In this document: positions 32,243 through 40,700 of the stretch, one piece after another
How positions within the stretch are numbered: the first letter of the stretch is position 1
Layout of the letters: each line of letters opens with the position of its first letter
Assembly (NCBI RefSeq): GCF_004345645.1
Contig: NZ_SLWS01000013.1
Location: 186,001-250,000 of the forward strand
DNA length: 64,000 nucleotides
Origin: Actinocrispum wychmicini
Lineage (GTDB): Bacteria > Actinomycetota > Actinomycetes > Mycobacteriales > Pseudonocardiaceae
Direction of reading: 5' to 3'
Position numbers and translations under genes: made by a program
The notes under the pieces: model-generated
Seen by the model: only the letters and a program-made list of their open reading frames with translations
Told to the model about the DNA's origin: nothing
The model's database searches: none

Positions 32243-33925
32243 TCATTTGAGGTCATCCTCGTGAGCCCGCCCCACCCACTGCGCGAACCGTTCTCCCTCG
32301 GTCCGCTGCTTGACGTAGTTACGCACCACGCGTTCCACGTAGTCGGCCAGTTCGGTGGCGGTCACCTTGTGGCCACGCAGTTTCCGGCCGAACCCGGCGT
32401 CCAGCCCGAGGCCGCCGCCGAGGTGCACCTGGAAGCCTTCGACCTGGTTGCCGTCGCCGTCCGTGACGATCTGGCCCTTCAGCCCGATGTCCGCGGTCTG
32501 GATCCGGGCGCACGAGTTCGGGCACCCGTTGATGTGCACAGTCACCGGGTCCGCGATACCGGCCTGGACGTCCGCCAGTCGCGTCTCCAACGCGGCCACC
32601 AGGTCCGCCGCGCGGGCCTTCGTCTCGACGATCGCGAGCTTGCAGAACTCGATGCCGGTGCACGCCATCACGCCACGCCGCCACGGCGACGGGTCGACCT
32701 GCAGGCCCAGCTTGCCCAGTTCGGCCTTGAGGCCGGGCACGTCACCCTCGGGCACGTCCAGCACGAGCAGCTTCTGCTGCGGGGTGAACCGCACCCGCCG
32801 CGACCCCGCCCGCTCGGCCGCCTTCGCGACCTCCACCAGCACCGAGCCGGAGACCCGGCCGGCGATCGGCGCGGCGCCGACGTAGAACTTCCCGTCCTTC
32901 TGCGGGTACACGCCGATGTGGTCGACCGGCCGGTCGAGGACCTTCGGTGCCGGGCCGTCGACGAGCGCCCGGCCCAGGTACTTGGATTCGAGAATTTCCC
33001 TGAATTTCTCAGGCCCCCAGTCCGCGACCAGGAACTTGATCCGCGCCCGGTGCCGCAGCCGGCGGTACCCGTAGTCGCGGAAGACGCTGATCACCCCGGC
33101 CCACACGTCGGGCACCTCGTCGAGTGGGACCCAGGCGCCGAGTCGCTGCCCGATCATCGGGTTGGTGGACAGGCCGCCGCCGACCCACACGTCGAACCCT
33201 GGCCCGTGCTCGGGGTGCACGACGCCGACGAACGCGACGTCGTGGATCTCGTGGGCGACGTCCTGGATGCCCGAGATGGCCGTCTTGAACTTCCGCGGCA
33301 GGTTCGAGAACGCCTTGTCGCCGACGTACGTGTCCTTGATCCGGTCGATCGCCGGCGTGCCGTCGAGCACCTCGTTCTCGGCGATCCCGGCGACGGGGGA
33401 GCCCAGGATGACGCGCGGGCTGTCGCCGCACGCCTCCATCGTGGTCATCCCGGCGCCTTCGAGCTTGTCCCAGATGGCCGGCATGTCCTCGATGCGGATC
33501 CAGTGGTACTGGATGTTCTGCCGGTCGGTGATGTCCGCGGTGTCGCGCGCGTACGTCTGCGAGATCTCCCCGATGATGGCCAGCTGCTCGGTGGTGACCG
33601 CGCCGCCGTCGATCCGGATCCGCAGCATGAAGTACTCGTCGTCGAGCTCCTCGGGCTCAAGCGTGGCCGTGCGGCCACCGTCGATCCCTGGCTTGCGCTG
33701 GGTGTACAGGCCGAACCAGCGGAACCGGCCGCGCAGGTCAGCCGGGTCGATGGAGTCGAAGCCGCCCTTGGCGTAGATCGTCTCGATCCGGGCGCGGACG
33801 TTGAGCGGGTTGTCGTCCTTCTTGCTGCGCTCGTTCGGGTTGAGCGGTTCGCGGTAGCCGAGTGCCCACTGTCCCTCGCCCCGACGCTGCTTGGCTCGCT
33901 TGGGGGTGGTGGTTGGCGGTGCCAT
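32243..33925 (-). CDS. Ferredoxin-dependent siroheme sulfite reductase (NirA/SirA family)
   Basis: 560 residues reducing sulfite to sulfide with six electrons. Tandem nitrite/sulfite reductase half-domains and the siroheme/[4Fe-4S] ligands CTGIEFC and NGCPNSCAR are present. Anion-contact arginines lie in DITDRQNIQYHWIR and RRVRFTPQQKLLVLD. Nitrite reductase is the close alternative, but all neighbours are sulfur-assimilation genes. It is the first structural gene of the operon. A leader peptide and attenuator-like hairpin lie upstream. ATG 33925 with AAGGA upstream. Confidence 0.92.
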   Translation of the reverse strand: MAPPTTTPKRAKQRRGEGQWALGYREPLNPNERSKKDDNPLNVRARIETIYAKGGFDSIDPADLRGRFRWFGLYTQRKPGIDGGRTATLEPEELDDEYFMLRIRIDGGAVTTEQLAIIGEISQTYARDTADITDRQNIQYHWIRIEDMPAIWDKLEGAGMTTMEACGDSPRVILGSPVAGIAENEVLDGTPAIDRIKDTYVGDKAFSNLPRKFKTAISGIQDVAHEIHDVAFVGVVHPEHGPGFDVWVGGGLSTNPMIGQRLGAWVPLDEVPDVWAGVISVFRDYGYRRLRHRARIKFLVADWGPEKFREILESKYLGRALVDGPAPKVLDRPVDHIGVYPQKDGKFYVGAAPIAGRVSGSVLVEVAKAAERAGSRRVRFTPQQKLLVLDVPEGDVPGLKAELGKLGLQVDPSPWRRGVMACTGIEFCKLAIVETKARAADLVAALETRLADVQAGIADPVTVHINGCPNSCARIQTADIGLKGQIVTDGDGNQVEGFQVHLGGGLGLDAGFGRKLRGHKVTATELADYVERVVRNYVKQRTEGERFAQWVGRAHEDDLK

Positions 33926-33984
33926 CCGATGGCGTCCTTCGGGATCTGGGCGGTCGCGTGCGCCATCCCCCGCGAACAGGGAAG

Positions 33985-34006
33985 AAACCGGCGAACCCGA
34001 CGCCGG
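33985..34006 (-). terminator. Attenuator-like hairpin between leader peptide and sulfite reductase
   Basis: On the minus strand CCGGCG (34006-34001), loop TCGGGTT, CGCCGG (33993-33988) is followed at once by TTTCTTCCC. This gives an intrinsic-terminator shape about 28 bp after the leader-peptide stop and about 60 bp before the sulfite reductase start. Control by leader translation is an inference. Confidence 0.55.
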
Positions 34007-34034
34007 CGGAAGAAACAGTTGTCCGGCGTAGGAC

Positions 34035-34118
34035 TCAGCGCCGGCACAAGTCGCTGTTGACGCGCAGGAAATCCACGTGGCGGCGGACCACCAGGAGGAC
34101 CAACACGACAGCGGACAT
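34035..34118 (-). CDS. Putative leader peptide of the sulfur operon (27 aa)
   Basis: A 27-residue peptide starting MSAVVLVLLVV and ending RRHVDFLRVNSDLCRR, then stop. It matches the pattern of short RRH(V/I)DL(L)R...LC peptides found ahead of sulfur-metabolism genes in streptomycetes and annotated as putative leader peptides. The Cys near the end would let ribosome stalling report cysteinyl-tRNA supply (inference). ATG 34118; the peptide lies 109 bp upstream of the sulfite reductase start, with a terminator-like hairpin between. Confidence 0.8.
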   Translation of the reverse strand: MSAVVLVLLVVRRHVDFLRVNSDLCRR

Positions 34119-34221
34119 GTGCCCAGCGTGCCATGCGTCCAACAAGTGGTCTACCGGCATCCGCATGCTGGGACGAGTGTCACCGCACTTGACGAGCGGG
34201 CCGGGATGGGACACTTGTGCG

Positions 34222-35439
34222 GTGGCCTCCACACTTCCCCCAGGTGACCCCGCGCCCGCCGACGGTTCGCTGCCGGCCGAGGCGCTCGCCGGTCTGGGCC
34301 GGAGGCCGTTCGGCGTTTACGTGCACGTGCCGTTCTGCGCGACCCGCTGCGGATACTGCGACTTCAACACCTACACCGCCGGTGAGCTGGGCACATCCGC
34401 TTCGCCGGAGTCGTGGCTGGAGGGCCTGCGGCGGGAACTGGACCTGGCCGCCCGGGTGCTGGGGACCCCGCCGGTGGTGGACACCGTGTTCGTCGGCGGC
34501 GGGACACCGTCCCTGCTGGGCGCGTCCGGTCTCGCCGCAGTACTGGACGCCGTGCGCGGCTCGTTCGGGTTGTCGTCGGCCGCGGAGGTCACCACCGAGT
34601 CCAATCCGGAGTCCACATCGCCCGAGTTCTTCGCGGGCATCCTGCGCGCCGGCTACAACCGGGTGTCCCTGGGGGCACAGTCAGTGGCGCCGCATGTGCT
34701 CTCCGTACTGGACCGGACGCACACGCCAGGACGTCCGGTGGCCGCCGCCACCGAGGCCCGAGCGGCCGGTTTCGAGCACCTGAACCTCGACCTCATCTAC
34801 GGCACCCCCGGTGAACAACCGGACGACCTGCAGGCCTCGCTGGACGCCGTGCTGGACGCGGGTGTCGACCACGTGTCCGCGTACGCGTTGATCGTGGAGG
34901 AGGGCACCGCGCTGGCTCGCCGGATCCGGCGCGGCGAACTGCCCCCGCCGGACGACGACGTGCTCGCCGAACGGTACGAACAGGTCGACTCCGTGCTCTC
35001 GACCAGCGGCTTCCGGTGGTACGAGGTGTCGAACTGGGCGGCTTCGGTGGCCGCGCGCTGCCGGCACAACCTGGGCTACTGGCGGGGCGACGACTGGTGG
35101 GGCGCCGGTCCCGGAGCACACAGCCACGTCGGCGGCGTGCGGTGGTGGAACGTGAAGCACCCGGCCAAGTACGCGGAAGTGCTGGCCGCCGGCCGATCTC
35201 CGGCCGCCGCCCGGGAGGTACTGTCCGAAGAGGACAGACGGGTCGAGCGGGTGCTGCTGGAACTCCGCCTGGCCGAAGGACTTCCGTTGGACGTGCTGGA
35301 CGAGTCCGGCGTGGCCGAGGCGAAGGTCGCGGTGTCCGACGGCCTGCTGAGCCAGTGGGCGTTCGACGCCGGCCGCGCCGTGCTCACCGACGAAGGGCGT
35401 TTGCTGGCGGACGGGATCGTCCGGCGGCTGTTGCCCTGA
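34222..35439 (+). CDS. hemW: Radical-SAM heme chaperone HemW
   Basis: 405 residues, related to coproporphyrinogen dehydrogenase but acting in heme delivery. The radical-SAM cluster motif CxxxCxxC appears as PFCATRCGYCDFNTY. It also has GGGTPSLL, RVSLGAQS, DLIYGTPGEQ and a C-terminal HemN-like domain. GTG 34222 is taken by its position before the conserved GRRPFGVYVHVPF. It is divergent from the sulfur operon leader. In the conserved order it precedes hrcA; here 13.5 kb of accessory genes intervene. Confidence 0.93.
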   Translation: MASTLPPGDPAPADGSLPAEALAGLGRRPFGVYVHVPFCATRCGYCDFNTYTAGELGTSASPESWLEGLRRELDLAARVLGTPPVVDTVFVGGGTPSLLGASGLAAVLDAVRGSFGLSSAAEVTTESNPESTSPEFFAGILRAGYNRVSLGAQSVAPHVLSVLDRTHTPGRPVAAATEARAAGFEHLNLDLIYGTPGEQPDDLQASLDAVLDAGVDHVSAYALIVEEGTALARRIRRGELPPPDDDVLAERYEQVDSVLSTSGFRWYEVSNWAASVAARCRHNLGYWRGDDWWGAGPGAHSHVGGVRWWNVKHPAKYAEVLAAGRSPAAAREVLSEEDRRVERVLLELRLAEGLPLDVLDESGVAEAKVAVSDGLLSQWAFDAGRAVLTDEGRLLADGIVRRLLP

Positions 35440-35450
35440 CGAGCCGGCGC

Positions 35451-36941
35451 TCACACCCGGCTGAGCACGCGGTCGAGCGTTGACGCGAGATCACCTTCGC
35501 CCTGCATCGACCGCCAGGCGATGACGAAGTCGGGCCGGACCAGGACCGCGCCCTCGGCCCCGATCCCGTACGTCTTGGTCACCTCGTCACCGACGAGATA
35601 CGCGTCAAGTCCCAGGTCGGTGGCCCGGTCGACCCACTGTTGCGCACCTGTCAGGACCACGAACCCGCGGCCGAACAGCTCCACGACGGATTTCCCGTCG
35701 ACCATGACGTGCGGCGCGCGCGAGCCGGGCCGGCCCGTGGGTTCCTCGGGGTTCTCCAACAGTTCCCGGTCGTCGTCGGGTTCGAGGATCACGGCGTCGC
35801 TGAGGCAGCGGTAGCCGAAGAACAGCTTGGACACCGGGTCGACCGGCGACGCCAACGTGTCGTCGGCGAGGTCGGGGCGCATCCGCTCGACGTACGCGGT
35901 GTACTGCTGCTCGGCGATGAAGTCCGACCAGGGCCGCTGCTCCGGGTCGTGGCTGTCCAGCAAGCCCGGTCCGGCCTCGCCACGGACCACCATCGCGAGC
36001 TTCCAGGCCAGGTGGAAGCCGTCCATGATGGCCGAGTTCCCGCCGAACCCGCCGGTCGGCGGCATCACCCGGGCCGCGTCGCCGACCAGGTGCACCCGGC
36101 CATCGCTGAACCGGTCGGCCACCGAGTGCTTGATGTCCGTGCTGGTCATGCCGTGCTGGACGACCTCGGCCGCCAGGTCGGGGATCCCGGTCGCGGTGCG
36201 GATCACCTTCAGCCAGTCGTGGTCGCCAAGGCCGACACTGACCGCGTACTGGCTGGGCTCGTCGGTGGTCACCAGCGACCCGCCGCCCCCGGGCAGCTCC
36301 GGGTTCTGGAGGTACACCAGGGCGTTCGGGGGGATGACGTCGCCAAGGTCGGCGCGGAAGACCACGCCGGTGCCCGTGCCGAGGACACCGCGGCCGTGGT
36401 GCCCGATGCCGAGCGCGGCCCGGATCGGGCTGCGGTGGCCGTCCGCCGCGACCATGTACGGGGCACGGATCTCGCTGGTCTCGCCGGTCGTGAGGTCGCG
36501 CAGCGTCGCCGTGACCCCGTCGTCGTCCTGCTGGAACTCGACCAGTTCGGTGGCGAACCGGATCTCGGCCCCCAGTTCGCGGGCCCGCTCGGCCAGGACC
36601 GGTTCGGCACGTTCCTGGCTGCAGCCCGCCCAGACCGCGGTGGACAGCGCGGACAGGTCCGGACCGAGCTGGTCCACCAGGATCTCCTTGAACACCGGGC
36701 CGGCGGCGCTGGCCGCGATCACGATCTTGAAGGTCTGGTCCGACGGTGACGCGGCCACCATCTTCTGGTCGACCCCGGCCAGCCGCAGCGCCTCCATGGT
36801 GTGCGGGAACTGGCCACGCGCCTTCGGGTAGATCGACGTGGACGGGTGCCGCTCCACCACGAGCGCCTGCACCCCGTGCAGCCCCAGGTACATCGCGGTG
36901 GACAGCCCGGACAGCCCCGCACCCACAACAAGAACTCGCAT
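35451..36941 (-). CDS. FAD-dependent aromatic-type monooxygenase
   Basis: 496 residues of the PheA/TfdB/RdmE flavoprotein group. N-terminal dinucleotide fold VLVVGAGLSGLSTAMYLGLHG, central DGHRSPIRAALG and the FAD ribose motif GRVHLVGDAARVMPPTGGFGGN. The C-terminal thioredoxin-like domain ends in the family manner. Hydroxylates an aromatic or polyketide-like compound using NAD(P)H and O2; substrate unknown. Divergent from a TetR regulator across an 87-bp gap holding four phased operator copies, so it is very likely that regulator's target. Confidence 0.88.
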   Translation of the reverse strand: MRVLVVGAGLSGLSTAMYLGLHGVQALVVERHPSTSIYPKARGQFPHTMEALRLAGVDQKMVAASPSDQTFKIVIAASAAGPVFKEILVDQLGPDLSALSTAVWAGCSQERAEPVLAERARELGAEIRFATELVEFQQDDDGVTATLRDLTTGETSEIRAPYMVAADGHRSPIRAALGIGHHGRGVLGTGTGVVFRADLGDVIPPNALVYLQNPELPGGGGSLVTTDEPSQYAVSVGLGDHDWLKVIRTATGIPDLAAEVVQHGMTSTDIKHSVADRFSDGRVHLVGDAARVMPPTGGFGGNSAIMDGFHLAWKLAMVVRGEAGPGLLDSHDPEQRPWSDFIAEQQYTAYVERMRPDLADDTLASPVDPVSKLFFGYRCLSDAVILEPDDDRELLENPEEPTGRPGSRAPHVMVDGKSVVELFGRGFVVLTGAQQWVDRATDLGLDAYLVGDEVTKTYGIGAEGAVLVRPDFVIAWRSMQGEGDLASTLDRVLSRV

Positions 36942-36959
36942 GATCCCTCTCCCTTGCGA

Positions 36960-37028
36960 ACGAACACCGTTCGTGTGACGAATACAGTTCTACTAACGAA
37001 CAGCGTTCGTGTCAAGTACAGTGTTCCC
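36960..37028. promoter_or_regulatory. Four 18-bp-phased operator copies between monooxygenase and TetR genes
   Basis: Copies begin at exactly 18-bp intervals. They are ACGAACACCGTTCGT (36960), ACGAATACAGTTCTA (36978), ACGAACAGCGTTCGT (36996) and the degraded AAGTACAGTGTTCCC (37014). The first and third are near-perfect palindromes (ACGAAC/GTTCGT). The fourth touches the TetR start codon. Spacing of 18 bp (near two helical turns) suggests cooperative repressor binding that controls both divergent genes. Confidence 0.85.
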
Positions 37029-37766
37029 GTGGAGCTCCCCGAACCGCCATGGCGCTCGGCGCAACGCAAGCCCGCGCGCCAACCCCTCAGCCGTGACCTG
37101 ATCGTGGACACGGCACTGAAACTGCTGGAAAAGGAAGGTCTGGACGCGCTCTCGATGCGCCGCGTGGCCCAGGCGCTCAACACCGGACCGGCGTCGCTCT
37201 ACGCCCACGTCCGCAACCGTGAGGAACTGTGCGAGCTGATGTTCGACCGGATCCTCGGTGACATCGATCTGCCCAAGCCCGACCCGGCGCGCTGGCGCGG
37301 TCAGCTCAAGGACCTGTGCTTGGCGCAGGTCAAGGCCATGGTCGCGTATCCGGGGATCGCGCAGGTCGTGATGAACGCGATGATCCCGACCGGCCCCAAC
37401 AGCCTGCGGCACGGCGAGGCGATGCTCGGGTTCCTGCGGGCCGGCGGCCTCTCCGAACGGCACGCCGCGTTCGCGTTCGACGCGCTCGGCCTGTACTGCA
37501 AGGCGTTCGCGGCCGAGGTCGGCATCTGGCAGTCCGCCGGCGTGGACCAGACGGACATCGCCGACCGGGTCCGGCAGATGGTGGACTACATGAAGTCGTT
37601 GCCGCCGGGGACGTTCCCGAACCTGCTCGCCATCGGCCCGCTGTTCTCCGGGGACACCGCGCGGGACCGCCTGGAGTTCGCGATCGACACGTTCATCGCC
37701 GGTCTAGTGGGCGGGGCGGATGGTGGGGGTGTTGCAGGGGTCCTGGATGCTGGCGCTCGGGAATGA
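37029..37766 (+). CDS. TetR-family transcriptional regulator
   Basis: 245 residues. The N-terminal HTH is SRDLIVDTALKLLEKEGLDALSMRRVAQAL followed by recognition helix TGPASLYAHVRNREEL (core: GPASLYAHV). The C-terminal domain is of the TetR_C (TetR/tetracycline-repressor-like) type. GTG 37029 directly follows the operator array. The last ~20 residues (GGADGGGVAGVLDAGARE) are low complexity and lie inside a 63-bp convergent overlap with the next gene, suggesting an eroded original stop. Likely represses itself and the monooxygenase. Confidence 0.88.
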   Translation: MELPEPPWRSAQRKPARQPLSRDLIVDTALKLLEKEGLDALSMRRVAQALNTGPASLYAHVRNREELCELMFDRILGDIDLPKPDPARWRGQLKDLCLAQVKAMVAYPGIAQVVMNAMIPTGPNSLRHGEAMLGFLRAGGLSERHAAFAFDALGLYCKAFAAEVGIWQSAGVDQTDIADRVRQMVDYMKSLPPGTFPNLLAIGPLFSGDTARDRLEFAIDTFIAGLVGGADGGGVAGVLDAGARE

Positions 37767-38129
37767 CCGGCGCAGCTCGACTTTGAGCTGCTCGCGGTCC
37801 ACCCCGGGCGCTGGTGTCACCCGGACGTTCGCGGGATACGTGTCCGGGTCGAACATGCTCAACATCGACGGGTCGCCCGCGTACTTCGTGCGGTACCGCT
37901 CGTACCCTTGCGCGCGGGTCTCCCCGACGGCCTCGCCGACCTGAGGGTTCTTCTTCAGGTCGTCGGTGCCCTGGCGCATTTTCGCGTCGCTCGTGAAGCC
38001 GACGTCGACCTCCACGCACGGCGGCTCCACCGCGACCGACTCGCTACGCCAGGTGACCAGCACGACCGTCACGACGGCTGCGGCGACCACCACACCCAGC
38101 AGGGAGAAGATCAACAGCCGTCGGCTCAC
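37704..38129 (-). CDS. Stand-alone FtsX extracellular-domain-like membrane protein
   Basis: 141 residues: a single N-terminal TM (LLIFSLLGVVVAAAVVTVVLV) and an external domain with the FtsX ECD pattern. This reads VDVGFTSDAKMRQGTDDLKKNPQVGEA, then AQGYERYRTKYAGDP, YPANVRVTP and a closing ASIQDPC. In FtsX this domain recruits peptidoglycan hydrolases during division; here the four-TM permease part is absent. Two cysteines may pair. ATG 38129. Overlaps the TetR gene's 3' end by 63 bp. Confidence 0.7.
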   Translation of the reverse strand: MSRRLLIFSLLGVVVAAAVVTVVLVTWRSESVAVEPPCVEVDVGFTSDAKMRQGTDDLKKNPQVGEAVGETRAQGYERYRTKYAGDPSMLSMFDPDTYPANVRVTPAPGVDREQLKVELRRSFPSASIQDPCNTPTIRPAH

Positions 38130-38181
38130 CCGACGACTGTCTCACAACCCCTTCGACCGGACGAAATTCACATGTACGACG

Positions 38182-39864
38182 TCACTTCGTGGGGATCATC
38201 AACGTAAGGATCTCCGCCTGGAGCAAGGAGATCACGCCGACGACGGCGGTCAACGCCAGCGACCACAGGAACGTCTGCCGCAGCAGCGTCGACTCCTCGC
38301 CGGTCTTGTCGATCGCGGTCGCGCCGATCGACAGGTTCTGCGGCGAGATCATCTTGCCCATCACGCCGCCGGACGTGTTGGTCGCGCCGGCCAGCACCGG
38401 GTTGATGCCGAGCTGCTGCGCGGAGATCACCTGCATCGGCCCGAACAGGCTGTTGGTGGACGCGTCCGAGCCGGTGAGGAACACGCCGAGCCAGCCGATG
38501 TACGCGGAGAACAACGGGAACAGCACGCCGGTCGTGGCGAACGCCAGGCCGAGGGTCTGGGTCGCGCCAGAGTAGTTCATCACGAACGCGATGCCGAGGA
38601 TCATCATGATCGTCGCGAGCGCCCACCGCATCTGGACGATCGTCCGCACGTACACCCGGGCGAGTTTCCGGATGCCCGCGCCCATGGTGAGGCCGGCGAG
38701 CACCGCGGAGATCAACGCCATGCTGCCCGCCGAGTACAGCCAGTCGATCGTGAACGAGGCCCCGTACGGCGTGGGTTTCGCGGTGATCGGCGGGGACTGG
38801 ATCACCTGGTTGTGCAGCCCCGGCCAGGTGAAGATGATGCTCGGCTTCTGCAGCAACGTCGTCAGATTGGCCCAGGACGGCAGTTTCGGCCAGATCGTGC
38901 CGATCCGGGACAGCAGGATGACGACGATGAGCACGATGTAGGGAGCGAATCCGTACAGCGCTCCGCGCGGCCGCGCGGTGGTGCCGACACCCTTGGCCAT
39001 CTCCGGTACCTCGCCGTCGAAGCGCCACACCGCCTTGGGCTGCCACACGCGGGACAGCAGCCACAGAGCCAACATCGCGCCGAGGGCCGCCAGCACGTCC
39101 ACCAGGCTCGCGCTGACGTAGTTGGAGACAAGGAACTGCACGACCGCGAAGGACAGCCCGGCGGTGAGCACGGCCGGCCACACCTCGGTCATCTTCTTCC
39201 AGCCGCACAGCACGACCACCAGAAAACCGGGGATGATCAACGAGATCAGTGGCAGCTGACGGCCGACCACGGCGGAGAACAACGCGGTCGCGTCGTCCGG
39301 CTTGAGGTTCAGGATCGGCCCGGTCAACCGGCCCAGGATGATGAGCGGGTTGCCCAGCCCGCCGAACGCGACCGGCGCCGTGTTCGCCAGCAACGCCAAC
39401 ACGACCGCTTTCACCGGCGGGAAACCCAGTGCCGCGAGCATCGCGCCGGTGATCGCGACCGGCGCGCCGCCACCGGCGATGCCTTCCAGCAGCGCGCCGA
39501 ACGCGAACGCGATCAGCAACGCCTGCAGCCGCCGGTCCGGGCTGAACCCGGCCAGCACCGACTTGACCGTCTCGAACCGGCCGGTCGCGACCGTGACGTT
39601 GTGGAAGTACACGGCGTGGAACGCGATCCAGATCACGTTCCACACGCCGAACGCGATCCCCATCGCGGCCGAGTCGAACGCCAGCCCGAAAGGCATCCGG
39701 TACGCCGCGAGCGCCACGACCAACGCCACCACCAACGCGAGCGCCGCGGACAAGTGCGCCGAGCGGCGCAGCACGCCGAGCGTCACGAGCAGCACGATGA
39801 CCGGTAACGCCGCGATGACCGCCGACAGCCACAACGGGCCGGCCGGCTGATAATCCTGAATCAC
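38182..39864 (-). CDS. LctP-family (L-lactate permease type) transporter
   Basis: 560 residues with about 13 hydrophobic spans. The LctP signatures are FGALLEGIAGGGAPVAITGAM (core: EGIAGGGAPVAI), GGLGNPLIIL and, near the C-terminus, LTGSDASTNSLFG and ATNTSGGVMGKMISPQNL. LctP proteins carry lactate or glycolate with H+. It is the last gene of a kduI-kduD-iclR-lctP operon, GTG 39864 lying 10 bp after iclR with AAGGGG as ribosome binding site. The true cargo may therefore be a sugar acid rather than lactate (inference). Confidence 0.88.
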   Translation of the reverse strand: MIQDYQPAGPLWLSAVIAALPVIVLLVTLGVLRRSAHLSAALALVVALVVALAAYRMPFGLAFDSAAMGIAFGVWNVIWIAFHAVYFHNVTVATGRFETVKSVLAGFSPDRRLQALLIAFAFGALLEGIAGGGAPVAITGAMLAALGFPPVKAVVLALLANTAPVAFGGLGNPLIILGRLTGPILNLKPDDATALFSAVVGRQLPLISLIIPGFLVVVLCGWKKMTEVWPAVLTAGLSFAVVQFLVSNYVSASLVDVLAALGAMLALWLLSRVWQPKAVWRFDGEVPEMAKGVGTTARPRGALYGFAPYIVLIVVILLSRIGTIWPKLPSWANLTTLLQKPSIIFTWPGLHNQVIQSPPITAKPTPYGASFTIDWLYSAGSMALISAVLAGLTMGAGIRKLARVYVRTIVQMRWALATIMMILGIAFVMNYSGATQTLGLAFATTGVLFPLFSAYIGWLGVFLTGSDASTNSLFGPMQVISAQQLGINPVLAGATNTSGGVMGKMISPQNLSIGATAIDKTGEESTLLRQTFLWSLALTAVVGVISLLQAEILTLMIPTK

Positions 39865-39874
39865 TGCAACCCCT

Positions 39875-40639
39875 TTACTGGGGCATGTGCCCCAACCGGC
39901 GGGACAGGGTGGCCGCGGCGTCAGCCACCATGGGTCCCAGTTCGTCCACGCGCAGCAGCACCCGCCCGGCCGGACCGGCGATGCTCATCGCGGCGACCGG
40001 TTGTCCGGTGCGGTCCCGGACCGGGGCCGCGACGCACCCGACGTCGGGCTCGTTCTCGATGTTGTCGATCGCCCAACCCCGCCTTGAGGTTCGCTCAAGG
40101 TCGTCGAGCAGTTGTGTCCGGTCCACAATTGTGTTGGGAGTCAAGCGGTCCAGCCGCATCCGCGTCACCCGGTCGACGCGTTCGCCGGCTGGCAGCGCGG
40201 CCAGCCACGCCTTGCCGAGCGACGAGGCGTGCTGCGGGCGGCGAGTGCCCAGCTGGCAGTGCAACGTGACGGCGTTGGCGCCCCGGTCCTTCGCCACGTA
40301 CACCATCGCGTCGCCGTCCGGGACGGCCAGGAAGATCGTCTCTCCGGTGTGCGCGGCCAGTCCGGCCAGGAACTGCGGCGCGGCCTTGTGCAGGTCCGTC
40401 GACGACATCGCCTGGACACCGAGTTCGACCAGGCGGGCGCCGAGCCGTACCCGGCCGGTCACGTGGTCGGCCTCCAGGTACTGCAGTTCCTTGAGGGTGT
40501 GCACGATCCGGTAGACGGCGCTGCGGGACAGGCCGAGCTGGGTCGCGATGGCGTTGGTGGAGATCTCCTGGCGCATCCCGACGTGTTCGAGCACGGCCAG
40601 TCCCCGCTCCAGCGTTCCGCTCTGCGGGGCCTTCGGCAT
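39875..40639 (-). CDS. IclR-family transcriptional regulator
   Basis: 254 residues: N-terminal winged HTH (GTLERGLAVLEHV, STNAIATQLGLSRSAVYRIVHTL: recognition SRSAVYRIV) and an effector-binding IclR domain. ATG 40639 has AAGGACG upstream and is preferred to ATG 40681, which lacks a ribosome binding site and abuts a palindromic operator. Located between kduD and lctP in the same direction. IclR proteins such as KdgR classically sense uronate-derived keto-deoxy acids, fitting the neighbours. Confidence 0.88.
   Translation of the reverse strand: MPKAPQSGTLERGLAVLEHVGMRQEISTNAIATQLGLSRSAVYRIVHTLKELQYLEADHVTGRVRLGARLVELGVQAMSSTDLHKAAPQFLAGLAAHTGETIFLAVPDGDAMVYVAKDRGANAVTLHCQLGTRRPQHASSLGKAWLAALPAGERVDRVTRMRLDRLTPNTIVDRTQLLDDLERTSRRGWAIDNIENEPDVGCVAAPVRDRTGQPVAAMSIAGPAGRVLLRVDELGPMVADAAATLSRRLGHMPQ
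39879..39894. promoter_or_regulatory. Palindrome TGGGGCA-TG-TGCCCCA at the iclR/lctP junction
   Basis: Perfect 7-bp arms with a 2-bp centre, covering the last codons of iclR and lying 3-4 bp from the lctP ribosome binding site. It resembles the GGGAC/GTCCC palindrome upstream of iclR, so it could be a second binding site, or an mRNA hairpin tuning lctP translation. Confidence 0.45.
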
Positions 40640-40682
40640 GTGGTCGTCCTTCTCGGCCGACGGTGTCGATGTACCGTTCATT

Positions 40683-40695
40683 GGGACATTGTCCC
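40683..40695. promoter_or_regulatory. Palindrome GGGACATTGTCCC upstream of iclR
   Basis: A perfect 13-bp palindrome (GGGACA/TGTCCC around T) in the short gap between the kduD stop and the iclR start. It is probably the IclR autoregulatory operator. Its position inside the run of genes implies an internal promoter for iclR-lctP. Confidence 0.55.
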
Positions 40696-40700
40696 GGTAT

